From Polaromonas sp. (GTDB taxonomy: Bacteria > Pseudomonadota > Gammaproteobacteria > Burkholderiales > Burkholderiaceae_C), in NCBI RefSeq assembly GCF_016185115.1, contig NZ_JACPOF010000004.1:117979-181978 (forward strand): 64,000 nucleotides of DNA, written 5' to 3'. The notes under the pieces are model-generated. The model had not been told where the DNA came from and did no database searches. It was given only the letters and a program-made list of their open reading frames with translations. Positions 18,960 to 27,414 of this stretch are shown piece after piece (within the stretch, counting starts at the first letter, position 1; each line of letters opens with the position of its first letter). Both the position numbers and the translations under genes were made by a program.

Positions 18960-20015
18960 TCAGCCGTCAAGCAGGCTGAGAGCCCCTGCGCGATGCACGG
19001 CCTCGGCCCGGGTCGAGCAGCCCAGTGCCTTCATGGCGCCTGACATATGCATCTCTACGGTGCGAGGGCTCAGATTGAGGGCTTTGGCCACTTCCTTGTC
19101 TGTACGTCCGTGGGCCACGGCGCGCAGGACTTCGGTTTGTCTCAGGGTGAGTTGGGGTGAAGGGCCGGTCCTGCCCAGAAAGGTGCCGAGTTCAGCCTCA
19201 AAAACCTGCATGGCTGGTTCGGTGGACAGAAGGATGTGGCCCTGAGCCTCCAGCGCCACAAAGCGGGCACCGGGGATCAGCGACGCCATCTTGCGCCCCT
19301 GTTCAAAACCGATCATTTCATCTTTTCGGCAATGAAAAACCAGTGTGGGCACGTTCACTTGCGCGCAGAGATCCCTCACGTTGATGGAGAAATTTTTTCG
19401 CAGGTACGCCGTCGCCATCTCTGCCGTCATGGACAACTGCATGCGTTCTTCCATTTCACGCTGCTGCTCAGGGGTTGCGTTGCCGAGCAACTGGGCTACG
19501 AACAGTTTGCGAAAGATTGACCTGGGGCTGTTCCAGCCTACTTCGGCGCTTTTTATAACCAGCTCAGCCTCATCAATGGCTTTTTGACTGACGTTTGGCG
19601 TGCTGAAAACAGACGTTGCAAAGCCGCTGAGCAGAATCAGGTGAGACACCTGGTCCGGATGGCGCACGGCATAGGCGACTGAAATCGCTGCGCCCATGGA
19701 CATGCCCAGCAACGCAAACTTCTTCACCCCCCTGGACGCTACGACGGCTTCCAGGTCATTGACCGCGTCTTCAAAGGTCAGCGAAGGCACCTTGCGATCC
19801 GAAAGACCGCAGCCTCGCGAGTCGTAACGCACGAAGGAAAAGCCCCGGCTGAGCGCACGTATGTAAGCCTGAGGCTCTTCATGACGGGCATCACAATCAA
19901 GGTGGCTAAGCCAGGTTCCGGCCCGAACCACGGGGAAGCCGGTGCCCGTAGATGTGCTTGCTATCTTCACGCCGTCTGCACTTGTGCAAAAGCGTATGTC
20001 TTGTTGCAGTGTCAT
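18960..20015 (-). CDS. Alpha/beta hydrolase-LuxR fusion transcriptional regulator
   Basis: A 351-residue protein with an alpha/beta-hydrolase domain (about 1-280; nucleophile S106 in LLGMSMGAA, acid in HCRKDEMIG, histidine in EAQGHILLS) fused to a C-terminal LuxR-type HTH (about 285-345; LTLRQTEVLRAVAHGRTDKEVAKALNLSPRTVEMHMS). The hydrolase domain keeps its triad and could act as ligand sensor or as an enzyme controlling DNA binding. It resembles hydrolase-type receptors such as RsbQ in logic only. A DUF2917 gene and another hydrolase lie downstream on the same strand with an inverted repeat between. Confidence 0.88.
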   Translation of the reverse strand: MTLQQDIRFCTSADGVKIASTSTGTGFPVVRAGTWLSHLDCDARHEEPQAYIRALSRGFSFVRYDSRGCGLSDRKVPSLTFEDAVNDLEAVVASRGVKKFALLGMSMGAAISVAYAVRHPDQVSHLILLSGFATSVFSTPNVSQKAIDEAELVIKSAEVGWNSPRSIFRKLFVAQLLGNATPEQQREMEERMQLSMTAEMATAYLRKNFSINVRDLCAQVNVPTLVFHCRKDEMIGFEQGRKMASLIPGARFVALEAQGHILLSTEPAMQVFEAELGTFLGRTGPSPQLTLRQTEVLRAVAHGRTDKEVAKALNLSPRTVEMHMSGAMKALGCSTRAEAVHRAGALSLLDG

Positions 20016-20183
20016 TTGGAACCCGCGGGCTTCGGAATGGTCAGTTTACTTGAGCCGGGGTTGGAATGGCATGTACGGGTATGCTGTGCACGCTGCCACG
20101 AAAGCCCATCGGTCGCTGCCGGTTGACGCGCCCCTCGCGCAGGCCGGCCGTATCACCCCTTACCTCATTAAAAGGATACTGAA

Positions 20184-20666
20184 GTGGATGTCATTCTTCT
20201 GGATTTGCCCGGCGTCGCCGGAGAGTGCCTGTTGACGGGGTATGAGGACAGGATCGAATGCCTGTCATACAGCCATGCGGTTGCAATGCAGATGACCGGC
20301 GATGTCTCCAGCAAGGAGCGTACATCCGGCAGGCCAAACGTGCAGGACTTCACCCTCTCGAAATACATGGACGGGTCCTCGCCCGTGCTCAACCAGTACT
20401 GCTGTGAGGGCCGGCAGATCGGCGACGGTACGGTCACGGTTGGGCGCAACGAGTCCGGCACGTTCATGCCCTTGATCGTCTATACGCTCAAGGACGTGAT
20501 GATCTCCAGTGTCAGTGCAGCGTCCTCTGGCGGCGACAAGCCTGCAGAGACGATCACGCTCAACTTCACGGCTATCCAGTGGAATTACACAGCGCAGAAA
20601 GCGGATTCGGCGCTGGCAGGTGCGGCCGTCGGCAAGTGGGACATGAAGACCAACAGCCCGGCCTGA
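20184..20666 (+). CDS. hcp: Hcp-family type VI secretion tube protein (orphan)
   Basis: A 160-residue Hcp-like protein, the hexameric ring that builds the inner tube of type VI secretion systems and can carry effectors. Family features include GECLLTGYEDRIECLSYSH at the N terminus, the long loop, DFTLSKYMDGSSPVL and the C-terminal ETITLNFTAIQWNYT. Start is a GTG with AAGGA about 7 bases upstream. No other T6SS gene occurs within the window, so it is an orphan that may work with a distant main cluster. Confidence 0.88.
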   Translation: MDVILLDLPGVAGECLLTGYEDRIECLSYSHAVAMQMTGDVSSKERTSGRPNVQDFTLSKYMDGSSPVLNQYCCEGRQIGDGTVTVGRNESGTFMPLIVYTLKDVMISSVSAASSGGDKPAETITLNFTAIQWNYTAQKADSALAGAAVGKWDMKTNSPA

Positions 20667-20757
20667 GCGCTTGATCCGCCTCCTGCACGCAATAGGTGGC
20701 TTCTGTGGCGTCAGGGCGTGGCCGGGGCACCAAACGTGACAGTGAAGGGTGGATTTT

Positions 20758-20935
20758 GCTATTTAAATGATAGCTGCTCACGTGCGTGTTTATTGGCCCG
20801 AGGGCCGATTTGATGCCTGAAAACAGGTCTTTTCAGGCATTTTGGCGAGCTTTTTTGACCTTGAAGAGCTTCAGGAAGGGCCTTGTTGATAATTTTTAAT
20901 GTATACGTCAAATTTTTGCCGTATGCATTAAATCC
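20758..20935 (+). repeat. TTAAC-palindrome intergenic element, copy B
   Basis: Core GCTATTTAAATGATAGCTGC, CACGTGCGTGTTTATTGG and TTTGATGCCTGAAAACAGG, followed by an imperfect palindrome centred on GTATAC (about 20890-20917). It lies between convergent hcp and soxA, with the AT-rich end about 20 bases from the soxA stop. Same family as copies A, C and D. Confidence 0.8.
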
Positions 20936-20956
20936 GGCGATTCAGGTACTTCTGGC

Positions 20957-21718
20957 TCAGGGCCTGACCCCCGGTGCCTCCATCACCATGCCGGTGGCAC
21001 GCGCAGCCAGGTAGACCTCCAGTTCGACCAGTTCACTCGAACCATAAGCAAACAGTTCTGCGCGCACGCCACTCATGCAGTTGCGCAGGCGGCGCTGAAG
21101 CGAGCCCATGGTTTGCCATTCAAGCCTGTACACGGGGTAGCCGTTGGGATGGGCCTGCGGAATGATGCTGCTGCCCAGCCGCCCGCCGGCGTTGCTGTCG
21201 TGGCACTGCGCGCATGAGAGATTGAGCTGGCCCATTCGCTGCATGAAGCGCTGCTCGCCCAGTTGCCTGAAGGGCTCCAGCCGTTTGTCTGCAGCTGGTG
21301 TCATGGGCAGACCGCGTGACTGCAGGGCAATGTAGCTCTCGAGGCTGAGCAGGTCTTGCGACTCAAAGCGCAGCGGGTCGGCCTGCTGGTGTTTCTGGCG
21401 GCAGATGTTGATGCGCTGGCTGAGCGTGACGGGCCGTTTGAGCACTTCGTCGAACGCCGGGTAGCGCGCCGCCACACCCTTCATGGAGCTGGATGCCGCC
21501 GCGTGGCAGGTGACGCAAGCCTTGCCACTCAGGCCCGCCGCTTTTTGCCACAGCGCCTCGCCGTCCTTCACCCACAGCATGCCGGGGTTGAGCGCATCGT
21601 CTTTCTGCATGGCCTGCGTTGAGGCGCCCATGAATTCGGAGCCCTGGCGGCGGGTGTCTGCAGGTTGGGCGAAGGCCGGGTTTGCCAGCGCCAGCAAAAG
21701 GAGGGCAAACCGGATCAT
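20957..21718 (-). CDS. soxA: SoxA, diheme c-type cytochrome subunit
   Basis: Periplasmic subunit of SoxXA, which in sulfur oxidation couples thiosulfate to the SoxY cysteine. The 253 residues show a signal peptide (MIRFALLLLALANPAFA), two heme sites, C68-V-T-C71-H72 and C169-A-Q-C172-H173, and C214 in LRNCMSG, at the place of the cysteine persulfide heme ligand. Start at 21718 puts the signal peptide first; the longer frame upstream only translates an intergenic repeat. Last gene of the iorAB-soxXYZA cluster; a repeat-filled 186-base gap separates it from soxZ. Confidence 0.9.
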   Translation of the reverse strand: MIRFALLLLALANPAFAQPADTRRQGSEFMGASTQAMQKDDALNPGMLWVKDGEALWQKAAGLSGKACVTCHAAASSSMKGVAARYPAFDEVLKRPVTLSQRINICRQKHQQADPLRFESQDLLSLESYIALQSRGLPMTPAADKRLEPFRQLGEQRFMQRMGQLNLSCAQCHDSNAGGRLGSSIIPQAHPNGYPVYRLEWQTMGSLQRRLRNCMSGVRAELFAYGSSELVELEVYLAARATGMVMEAPGVRP

Positions 21719-21748
21719 CGTATTGGCGTCTGTTTCGGAAAGTCTGTC

Positions 21749-21870
21749 ATTGCGGGCTTGACCCGCAATCCATGCACCCGCATTGGAATGCACGCGCCGC
21801 CGGGGATGGATCCCCCCGGGTCGTGGCCCGGGGCAGGCTCCTCAAGTCCGGGATGACAGCCGGGGAGGGG
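21749..21870. repeat. REP-like hairpin repeats between soxZ and soxA
   Basis: ATTGCGGG (21749-21756)/CCCGCAAT (21762-21769) forms a hairpin in the widespread GTCATTGCGGGCTTGACCC style of repeat, and CCCCGGG (21814-21820)/CCCGGGG (21827-21833) a second one, followed by a TCCGGGATGACA motif. The spread of such hairpins inside operons is often linked to mRNA stability (known); here it would separate soxA from soxXYZ. Confidence 0.7.
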
Positions 21871-21904
21871 CGAAGACATGTGGGATGACAGGCGGGCCGC
21901 GTGC

Positions 21905-22228
21905 TCATGCCGTGACGGTGATGGCCACAGTCTCGGTTTGCGTGAAGCCGTTGTCGCCTTCCCAGTTCAGCACAAAGTTGCCGCTTTCCGTGGCCGTGGT
22001 GTAGAAGGCGATGTAGGGGTTGGCCGAAATGGCGGAGAACAGTTCGGCGCTGAAAACCTGCTCGCCGTTGTACTTGCAGGTGAAGGCCTGGATGATGTTG
22101 CGCGGCAGGGTCTTGCCGTTGTCGTCGGGGCGAAAGCCGGTTTCCATGGGGTGACCTATGGTGGCGCGAATCTCTATGATCTCGCCGCGCTTTGCGGTTG
22201 CCGGGATGTTGATGAGGGTGCGTGCCAT
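21905..22228 (-). CDS. soxZ: SoxZ, sulfur carrier complex subunit
   Basis: Partner of SoxY in the SoxYZ carrier. The 107-residue protein begins MARTLINIPATAKRGEIIEIRATIGHPMETG, very typical of SoxZ, and ends in the immunoglobulin-like strands FVLNWEGDNGFTQTETVAITV. No signal peptide; it is expected to be exported together with SoxY by the Tat route. Start at 22228 is chosen by family conservation; upstream in-frame residues come from a repeat. Between soxY and soxZ lies a family 2 repeat of about 80 bases. Confidence 0.93.
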   Translation of the reverse strand: MARTLINIPATAKRGEIIEIRATIGHPMETGFRPDDNGKTLPRNIIQAFTCKYNGEQVFSAELFSAISANPYIAFYTTATESGNFVLNWEGDNGFTQTETVAITVTA

Positions 22229-22247
22229 GTCAATTCCCGAAGAATGC

Positions 22248-22326
22248 GCGCAGCGAAGGGCCGCCCCGAGCAAGCAACGGCCCCCCCGGGGGGCAGAGAA
22301 CTACACGCAGTGAGTGAACGTGGGGG
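22248..22326 (-). repeat. Dispersed GC-rich repeat (family 2), copy inside the sox operon
   Basis: GGGCCGCCCCGAGCAAGCAACGG, CCCCCCCGGGGGGC and CTACACGCAGTGAGTGAACGTGGGGGC match the end of the repeat at 18-102 and 49101-49185. It fills the soxY-soxZ spacer. Orientation given is that of the operon; the repeat itself reads on the plus strand. Confidence 0.75.
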
Positions 22327-22331
22327 CTCAT

Positions 22332-22799
22332 TTATGCTTCCCCTTCTATACATGCGACGACCGTCACGATCACGTCTACCGAATGAGACCAGTAACTGCC
22401 ATCGCTCATCTGCGCCACCGCGACCAGCTTCTGCGTGGCAGCCAGCCGCATGCGGGTCGTCACGCTGGCCTTGCCGGCACGCGGGCCGAGTACAAACCTG
22501 GCGACGTCGCGCTGCGGATTTTTCTCGTTGAAGATGGCAATGCTTTTGACATGGTCTGCAGCCGTCATGGGGCTGGCCACGGTCACAGTGATGGGGACGA
22601 CGTTGCCGTTGTCCACCAGCTCGGCGATGTCGATGTGGACCCTGCCTGCCTTGATGGGCGCGCGCGATGTGTAGTTGGCAATCGCAACTTCCAGGTCGCC
22701 TGCAGCCGCCAGGGCAGGGCGCAGCACCACACTGGCGCCCAGTGCGGCGGCACCGGCCAGTACATAGCGGCGAGTGTGATTTGAAGCTTTGCTGTTCAT
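22332..22799 (-). CDS. soxY: SoxY-like sulfur carrier protein with atypical C terminus
   Basis: A 155-residue SoxY-family protein: twin-arginine-type signal (HTRRYVLAGAAALGASVVL), then the Ig-like SoxY domain (HIDIAELVDNGNVVPITVTVASPMTAADHV). In classical SoxY the chain ends in GGCGG and the cysteine carries the sulfur substrate; here it ends VVACIEGEA, so a single cysteine (C150) is kept but the glycines are not. The gene starts 1 base after the soxX stop and precedes soxZ. Whether C150 still serves as carrier is open. Confidence 0.87.
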   Translation of the reverse strand: MNSKASNHTRRYVLAGAAALGASVVLRPALAAAGDLEVAIANYTSRAPIKAGRVHIDIAELVDNGNVVPITVTVASPMTAADHVKSIAIFNEKNPQRDVARFVLGPRAGKASVTTRMRLAATQKLVAVAQMSDGSYWSHSVDVIVTVVACIEGEA

Positions 22800-22800
22800 G

Positions 22801-23256
22801 TCAATTCTTCAGCGTCCGTAAAAAAGCCAGCACGTCTTCTATCTGCTGTGCATTGAGTATGCTCTGCCCGCGAAATGCCGGGGCTACGCGATTGAAGCCG
22901 TCACTGCGAAGGTAGGCCGGCATGATGCTTTGCGGGTTCAGGCGCGTGGCGTCGACCAGCCGCAGGCGCAACTGGCCTTCAGACCAGCGAGAACCAGCAC
23001 CCGACAGATCGGGTGCCAGGTTGCCCTGAAAGCGCTCTTCAGGAAAGGGGCCGGTGTGGCAGAGCAGGCAAAGCCCTACCTGCCGGTTGGCGACGATGGC
23101 ACGCCCGCGCGCGGCGTCACCGAGCGAAGCTGTAAGGGGTACGGGGATGGTGTCACCGACGATGGCCGGTGAGATGTTTGCAGGCTGCGCCGTGGCTGTC
23201 ATCAGCGGAAGCCAGAAGGCAACCGCAAAAACGGCCAGGCACAACCGCGGCCTCAT
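22801..23256 (-). CDS. soxX: SoxX, monoheme c-type cytochrome subunit
   Basis: Partner of SoxA. The 151-residue protein has a signal peptide ([21 protein letters not shown], cleavage likely after ATA), one heme site, C63-L-L-C66-H67, and M112 in SIMPAYLR as the expected axial ligand. The ATG at 23256 overlaps the stop of the molybdenum hydroxylase gene by 4 bases, giving tight coupling of sox to that gene; a longer upstream frame runs antisense-like through the hydroxylase 3' end and is rejected. Confidence 0.9.
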   Translation of the reverse strand: MRPRLCLAVFAVAFWLPLMTATAQPANISPAIVGDTIPVPLTASLGDAARGRAIVANRQVGLCLLCHTGPFPEERFQGNLAPDLSGAGSRWSEGQLRLRLVDATRLNPQSIMPAYLRSDGFNRVAPAFRGQSILNAQQIEDVLAFLRTLKN

Positions 23257-25439
23257 GCCTTTTTGAGGCTGGTGTTTTTCAGCGGCAGGTCGCGTACGCG
23301 TTTGCCCGTTGCCGCAAAAATGGCATTGAGCACGGCCGGCGCCGCCACGGCAATGGTGGGCTCGCCCACACCGCCCCAGAAGCCGCCTGAAGCAACGATG
23401 ACCGTTTCGACCTTGGGCATTTCGTCCATCTTCATGACCTGATAGGTGTTGAAGTTGGTCTGCTCTATCTTGCCGTCTTTCACCGTGCACTCACCATACA
23501 GCGCAGCCGACAGGCCGTATACAAACGAGCCTTCAACCTGCGCCTCGATCTGCTGCGGATTCACGGCGTAACCGCAGTCGGTCGCTGCCACGATGCGGTG
23601 GATCTTGAGCTTGCCCTCGGGGTTGACGGACACCTCGGCCACCGCAGCAACATAACTGCCGAAGCCCATGGTCTGCGCAATGCCCTGGAAGTGCCCCGCG
23701 GGCAATGGCTTGCCCCAGCCCGCGCGCTCGGCCGCAGCGTTGAGAACGGCCAGATGCTTGGGGTGGTTGGCCATCATCTTGCGGCGCAGGGCCAGCGGGT
23801 CCTGCTTTGTGGCGAGCGCGATTTCGTCCATGAAGGACTCGAGGTAGATCGCGTTCTGGTTCAGGTTCACGCCGCGCCAGAAGCCGGGCGGCACATGCGT
23901 GTTGCGCATGGCGTGGTCTACCAGCAGGTTGGGGAAGGTGTAGCCGATGGAGGCCTCCGGGCCGGGCGCGTTCAGGCCCTGGAAGACGGCAGGGTCCTTG
24001 CCGTTCACGACAGCCTGTGGAATGGCGCTGGCCAGGATGGACTGGCCAGAGATGCGCATGTGCAGTCCGGTGATGTTGCCCTGGTCATCAAGGCCCGCGG
24101 TCATCTTGCACTGGGTGACCGGGTGGTAACGGCCCTGGGTCATGTCTTCTTCACGCGTCCAGATCAGCTTGACGGGCGTGCCTGGCATCTGTTTGGCGAT
24201 GCGCACAGCTTGCGTCACGTAATCGGTAAAACTGCGCCGGCCAAAACCGCCACCAAGGTGCATGCGGTACACATCGCACTGGGTCTGACGCAGTTCGGCC
24301 GCTTCAGAGCATGCCGCCAGAGCAGCCTCTGCGTTCTGGGTCGGCGCCCAGACTTCGCAGCGCTCGGGTGTCCATTTGGCCGTGGCATTCATGGGCTCCA
24401 TGGGCGCATGGTTCTGGAAGGGGTAGGAATACACCGCCTCGATCTTGCGTGCGCTTGACGCGATGGCGGCGCGCGCATCACCGTTTGAATTGCCGACCGC
24501 GCCTTCAGGGGCGTCCAGCCCGGCTTTCAGAATGGCGGCGATGCTTTCGCTGGAGACTTTTTCGCTGGAGCCGTTGTCCCAGACGATGGGCATGGCATCA
24601 AGTGCACTTTTGGCACGCCACCAGGTGTCAGCCACCACGGCTACGGCGGTATCGCCGACGCGCACCACCTTCTTGATACCAGCACGCTTTTCAATGGCGG
24701 ACGCATCAAAACTTTTGAGCTTGCCGCCGAAGACGGGGCATTCCTTGATCGCTGCGTTGAGCATGCCGGGAAGCACGACATCCATGCCGTAGACCTGCTT
24801 GCCCGTGACCTTGTCGGCGGTGTCCAGCCGCGCCAGGCGTTTGCCGGCCAGCTTCCAGTCCTTGACGTCCTTGACCTTGATGGTGGCCACGTCGGGCGGC
24901 GTCAGTTTGCCTGCCGCAACTGCCACTTTGCCGTAGGTCGTCTTGCGGCCGCTAGGCGTGTGGGTGATGACGCCATTGGTCACGGTGCAGTCGGCAGGGG
25001 AGGCCTTCCAGCCGTCGGCTGCAGCCTGCACCAGCATCATCTTTGCAGCTGCGCCGCCCTTGCGCATGTAGTCGTGCGACTGGCGCACGCCACGGCTGCC
25101 CACGGTACCGAAGTCGCCCCAGATGCGTTTGCGTGCCAGGCTCTGGCCCGGCGTCGGGTACTCGGTTTTGACTTTCGCCCAGTTGCAGTCGAGCTCTTCA
25201 GCTACCAGTTGCGCCAGGCCTGTCAGCGTGCCCTGGCCCATTTCAACGCGACCTATGCGGATGATGACGGTTTCATCAGGCTTGACGACGACCCAGGCAT
25301 TGACCTCGGGTGGCATCGCGTCCTGGGCATTGGCAGAGCCTGCAAAAGGGATGTGAAGGGCGACGACCAGGCCTGCGCCTGCCGTGCTGCCGAGGAAACC
25401 GCGGCGCGAGACTTTGGGGGATGACAGAACGGCGCTCAT
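23253..25439 (-). CDS. Xanthine-dehydrogenase-family molybdopterin subunit (IorB-like)
   Basis: A 728-residue molybdenum hydroxylase large subunit of the isoquinoline 1-oxidoreductase beta type. A twin-arginine signal ([18 protein letters not shown]) indicates export. Family motifs include [57 protein letters not shown] and [19 protein letters not shown], whose glutamate is the expected catalytic residue. Members hydroxylate N-heterocycles or aldehydes; the substrate here is unknown. It overlaps the 2Fe-2S subunit and soxX by 4 bases each. Confidence 0.92.
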   Translation of the reverse strand: MSAVLSSPKVSRRGFLGSTAGAGLVVALHIPFAGSANAQDAMPPEVNAWVVVKPDETVIIRIGRVEMGQGTLTGLAQLVAEELDCNWAKVKTEYPTPGQSLARKRIWGDFGTVGSRGVRQSHDYMRKGGAAAKMMLVQAAADGWKASPADCTVTNGVITHTPSGRKTTYGKVAVAAGKLTPPDVATIKVKDVKDWKLAGKRLARLDTADKVTGKQVYGMDVVLPGMLNAAIKECPVFGGKLKSFDASAIEKRAGIKKVVRVGDTAVAVVADTWWRAKSALDAMPIVWDNGSSEKVSSESIAAILKAGLDAPEGAVGNSNGDARAAIASSARKIEAVYSYPFQNHAPMEPMNATAKWTPERCEVWAPTQNAEAALAACSEAAELRQTQCDVYRMHLGGGFGRRSFTDYVTQAVRIAKQMPGTPVKLIWTREEDMTQGRYHPVTQCKMTAGLDDQGNITGLHMRISGQSILASAIPQAVVNGKDPAVFQGLNAPGPEASIGYTFPNLLVDHAMRNTHVPPGFWRGVNLNQNAIYLESFMDEIALATKQDPLALRRKMMANHPKHLAVLNAAAERAGWGKPLPAGHFQGIAQTMGFGSYVAAVAEVSVNPEGKLKIHRIVAATDCGYAVNPQQIEAQVEGSFVYGLSAALYGECTVKDGKIEQTNFNTYQVMKMDEMPKVETVIVASGGFWGGVGEPTIAVAAPAVLNAIFAATGKRVRDLPLKNTSLKKA

Positions 25440-25939
25440 GCGACGCTCCCGTCTGTGTGGGTGATGGCGAGCCCCGCACTCTTGGTACTGCCGCCTTGCG
25501 CCACCGACTTGATGGCGGCGCGAACCCGGTTGTAGCTGCCGCAGCGGCATATGTTGGTGATGCTCTGGTCAATCTGTTCGTCAGTGGGTTTCGGCGTGGT
25601 TTTCAGCAGCGCCGCGGCGGCCATGACCATGCCGCACTGGCAAAAGCCGCATTGCGGAACGTCCAGCGCTACCCAGGCTTTTTGTACCGGGTGCGAGCCA
25701 TTGGGTGAGAGGCCTTCGATGGTGACGACCTTGTCCTTGGCGTCGACCGTTGATGCGGGGCGCACGCAACTGCGGGTGGGCACGCCGTTGATATGCACGG
25801 TGCAGGCACCGCATTGGGCGATGCCGCAGCCGTATTTTGTGCCGGTCAGGCCGAGTTGCTCACGTATCACCCACAGCAGTGGGGTGTCTTCTTCTGCTTC
25901 GTACTGGCGGACTTTTCCGTTGACATTCAGTTGTGCCAT
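25436..25939 (-). CDS. 2Fe-2S subunit of the molybdenum hydroxylase (IorA-like)
   Basis: A 167-residue small subunit with two 2Fe-2S clusters: plant-type C38/C43/C46/C58 and the C-terminal helical-domain cluster C97/C100/C131/C133 (QCGFCQCGM and CRCGSYNRV). It passes electrons from the molybdenum subunit to an acceptor. It has no signal peptide and would be exported with its partner. First gene of the operon, with GAGGAG upstream of the ATG. Downstream cytochromes could be its electron acceptors (inference). Confidence 0.93.
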   Translation of the reverse strand: MAQLNVNGKVRQYEAEEDTPLLWVIREQLGLTGTKYGCGIAQCGACTVHINGVPTRSCVRPASTVDAKDKVVTIEGLSPNGSHPVQKAWVALDVPQCGFCQCGMVMAAAALLKTTPKPTDEQIDQSITNICRCGSYNRVRAAIKSVAQGGSTKSAGLAITHTDGSVA

Positions 25940-26040
25940 TGCTGGGCTCCTCTTGGGGAAATTTCAAAGTGGGGTATGCCGCCGAATATCGTAGTCGCCG
26001 CAGGTGACAAACGGAGGCGGATTAACCCTTGGCATCGAAC

Positions 26041-26100
26041 CAGGTATCAGTTGGTTCAAGCGGGTATCAGGTTATTGCAGCAGGTATCACTCGGGATATG
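26041..26100. promoter_or_regulatory. Three 20-base-spaced GGTATCA direct repeats
   Basis: GGTATCA occurs at 26043-26049, 26063-26069 and 26083-26089, each within a 20-base unit beginning CRGGTATCA. The exact two-helical-turn spacing suggests binding of a regulator on one face of the DNA. They lie about 105-155 bases upstream of the first gene of the molybdenum hydroxylase-sox operon (minus strand) and just past the stop of the glycosyltransferase gene. Confidence 0.55.
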
Positions 26101-26112
26101 GTGATCGTCGAT

Positions 26113-27015
26113 TCAGCTCACGCTGGCCATGGCGGCGAGCATGTGTGCCTGCCAGCGCTGTACTGAAAACTGCTTCCTCAAGAGTGCCTGCGCAGCGACG
26201 GCCATGGCCTGTCGCCTGTCCGCATCATTCAACAGCGACTGGCAGAGCGAAGGCAGTTCAGCCAGCGCGCCGGTAGCAAGGTGTTCACCCGGGGTGATGC
26301 CGTGCGGCGCCAGGCCATCGGAGGTTTGGCTCACGACCACGGTGCCTGCCGCCCAGGCCTCCAGTGTGCGGAACTGGTCGAAATAGGTGTGCTGCGGGTC
26401 GGCGTGAATGGTCAGCGCGATGCGGGCGTGCCGCAGGCGCTCTTCCCTGGCCTTGCCCCACAGGCCGGCCCAGACAAATTCGGCCTTCACGCCGCTGGCC
26501 CTGAAAAGCGCTTCGGCCTCTTCTCGAGGCGGCGAAGGGTGGCCGATGAACAGCACGTCGCTGGTTCGCGCCGATTCGGGCCCGGGCGCGCGTATGTGTA
26601 TGTCTGCAATCAGATAGGGCAGCTGCGAGACCGCCAGCGATGGGTAGTGCAGGCGCAGGTAGTCTTCAATCGGCTGGTCCATCGCCAGCACGGCGTCGAG
26701 CCTTGGGGCGAAGGCATCGAAGAGCCCGGCCTTGTAGCCATGTACGGTGGCCTGCGGGTTGCGTGTCAGGGGGTCCAGCATCCAGAGGACGTTTTTGCCA
26801 CGCGGCAGCCCGTGTTTGCCGAATCTTTCGAAAGCGTAGATGCCGACGACCAGCAGATTGATGTCTGCTGCACCCACGTCGGGCAGCACACCCTGCTTTT
26901 CGGTACCGAGGTCTACGTACTCGACCTCATGGCCGGCGGCCAGCAATACACCCATCCAGATCCGGCAAGCCTTGCCGAAGAGGTTGTCTATGTCTGTGTA
27001 GATGTGGATTTTCAA
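26113..27015 (-). CDS. Glycosyltransferase, CgeB-like/GT4-type
   Basis: A 300-residue GT-B-fold glycosyltransferase: N-terminal MKIHIYTDIDNLFGKACRIWMG, and a C-terminal donor half with HARIALTIHADPQHTYFDQFRTLEAWAAGTVVVSQTSD, the usual E-containing nucleotide-sugar site of CgeB-like enzymes. Acceptor and donor are unknown. It is divergent from the two-partner secretion pair, separated by about 400 bases, so a role in glycosylating the exoprotein or a cell-surface glycan is possible but unproven. Confidence 0.75.
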   Translation of the reverse strand: MKIHIYTDIDNLFGKACRIWMGVLLAAGHEVEYVDLGTEKQGVLPDVGAADINLLVVGIYAFERFGKHGLPRGKNVLWMLDPLTRNPQATVHGYKAGLFDAFAPRLDAVLAMDQPIEDYLRLHYPSLAVSQLPYLIADIHIRAPGPESARTSDVLFIGHPSPPREEAEALFRASGVKAEFVWAGLWGKAREERLRHARIALTIHADPQHTYFDQFRTLEAWAAGTVVVSQTSDGLAPHGITPGEHLATGALAELPSLCQSLLNDADRRQAMAVAAQALLRKQFSVQRWQAHMLAAMASVS

Positions 27016-27414
27016 GATCAGTGCCGGGATGCCAAGGCTCCACTTTGTCAGGCGCTGACAAGCAGTGTCATAACAAGGCGGATATTTTTTGAAACAAAAA
27101 GAAACTGATGTATTTTTCTCAAGACGCCTTTGATGCTTAGTGATGCCGCCAGGAGATAAGCCATAAGTGTTTGTGTTTGCTCCAAATTAAGACCGAATAG
27201 TTCAATTAATTCACGTTATGGGGGGCAAATCCAAATTGATAGCCTGTCAGGAAATGTAATGCGTGCGATACCCCTCTTTCCATTTTTGAAACAGCTTCCA
27301 TACTTTGGTTGCCACATGGGGTTTGACTAAATTATTTATAAGTGCTGGGGTTCTTCATAACTGTCAACCACGATTCGTAGGCGCTCATCGTCCACATTTG
27401 TTTTCAGGGCAGTC
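27016..27414. promoter_or_regulatory. AT-rich divergent intergenic region
   Basis: About 400 bases between the glycosyltransferase gene and tpsB, clearly more AT-rich than its surroundings. It must hold both promoters. I found no convincing ORF, terminator or repeat. Its size is large for this compact chromosome. Confidence 0.4.

Noticed and set aside
20184-20666. A T6SS locus around hcp
   Set aside because: No tss, vgrG or clpV gene is adjacent or elsewhere in the window.
21719-21793. Longer N terminus for SoxA
   Set aside because: The extra 25 residues are translated intergenic repeat and would sit in front of a good signal peptide.
23598-24458. A 286-codon frame opposite the molybdenum hydroxylase gene
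   Set aside because: Shadow frame; the hydroxylase on the other strand carries all expected signatures.
26041-26100. Possible CRISPR array
   Set aside because: The repeated unit is only about 7-9 bases with 11-base gaps and no cas genes; a regulatory array fits better.
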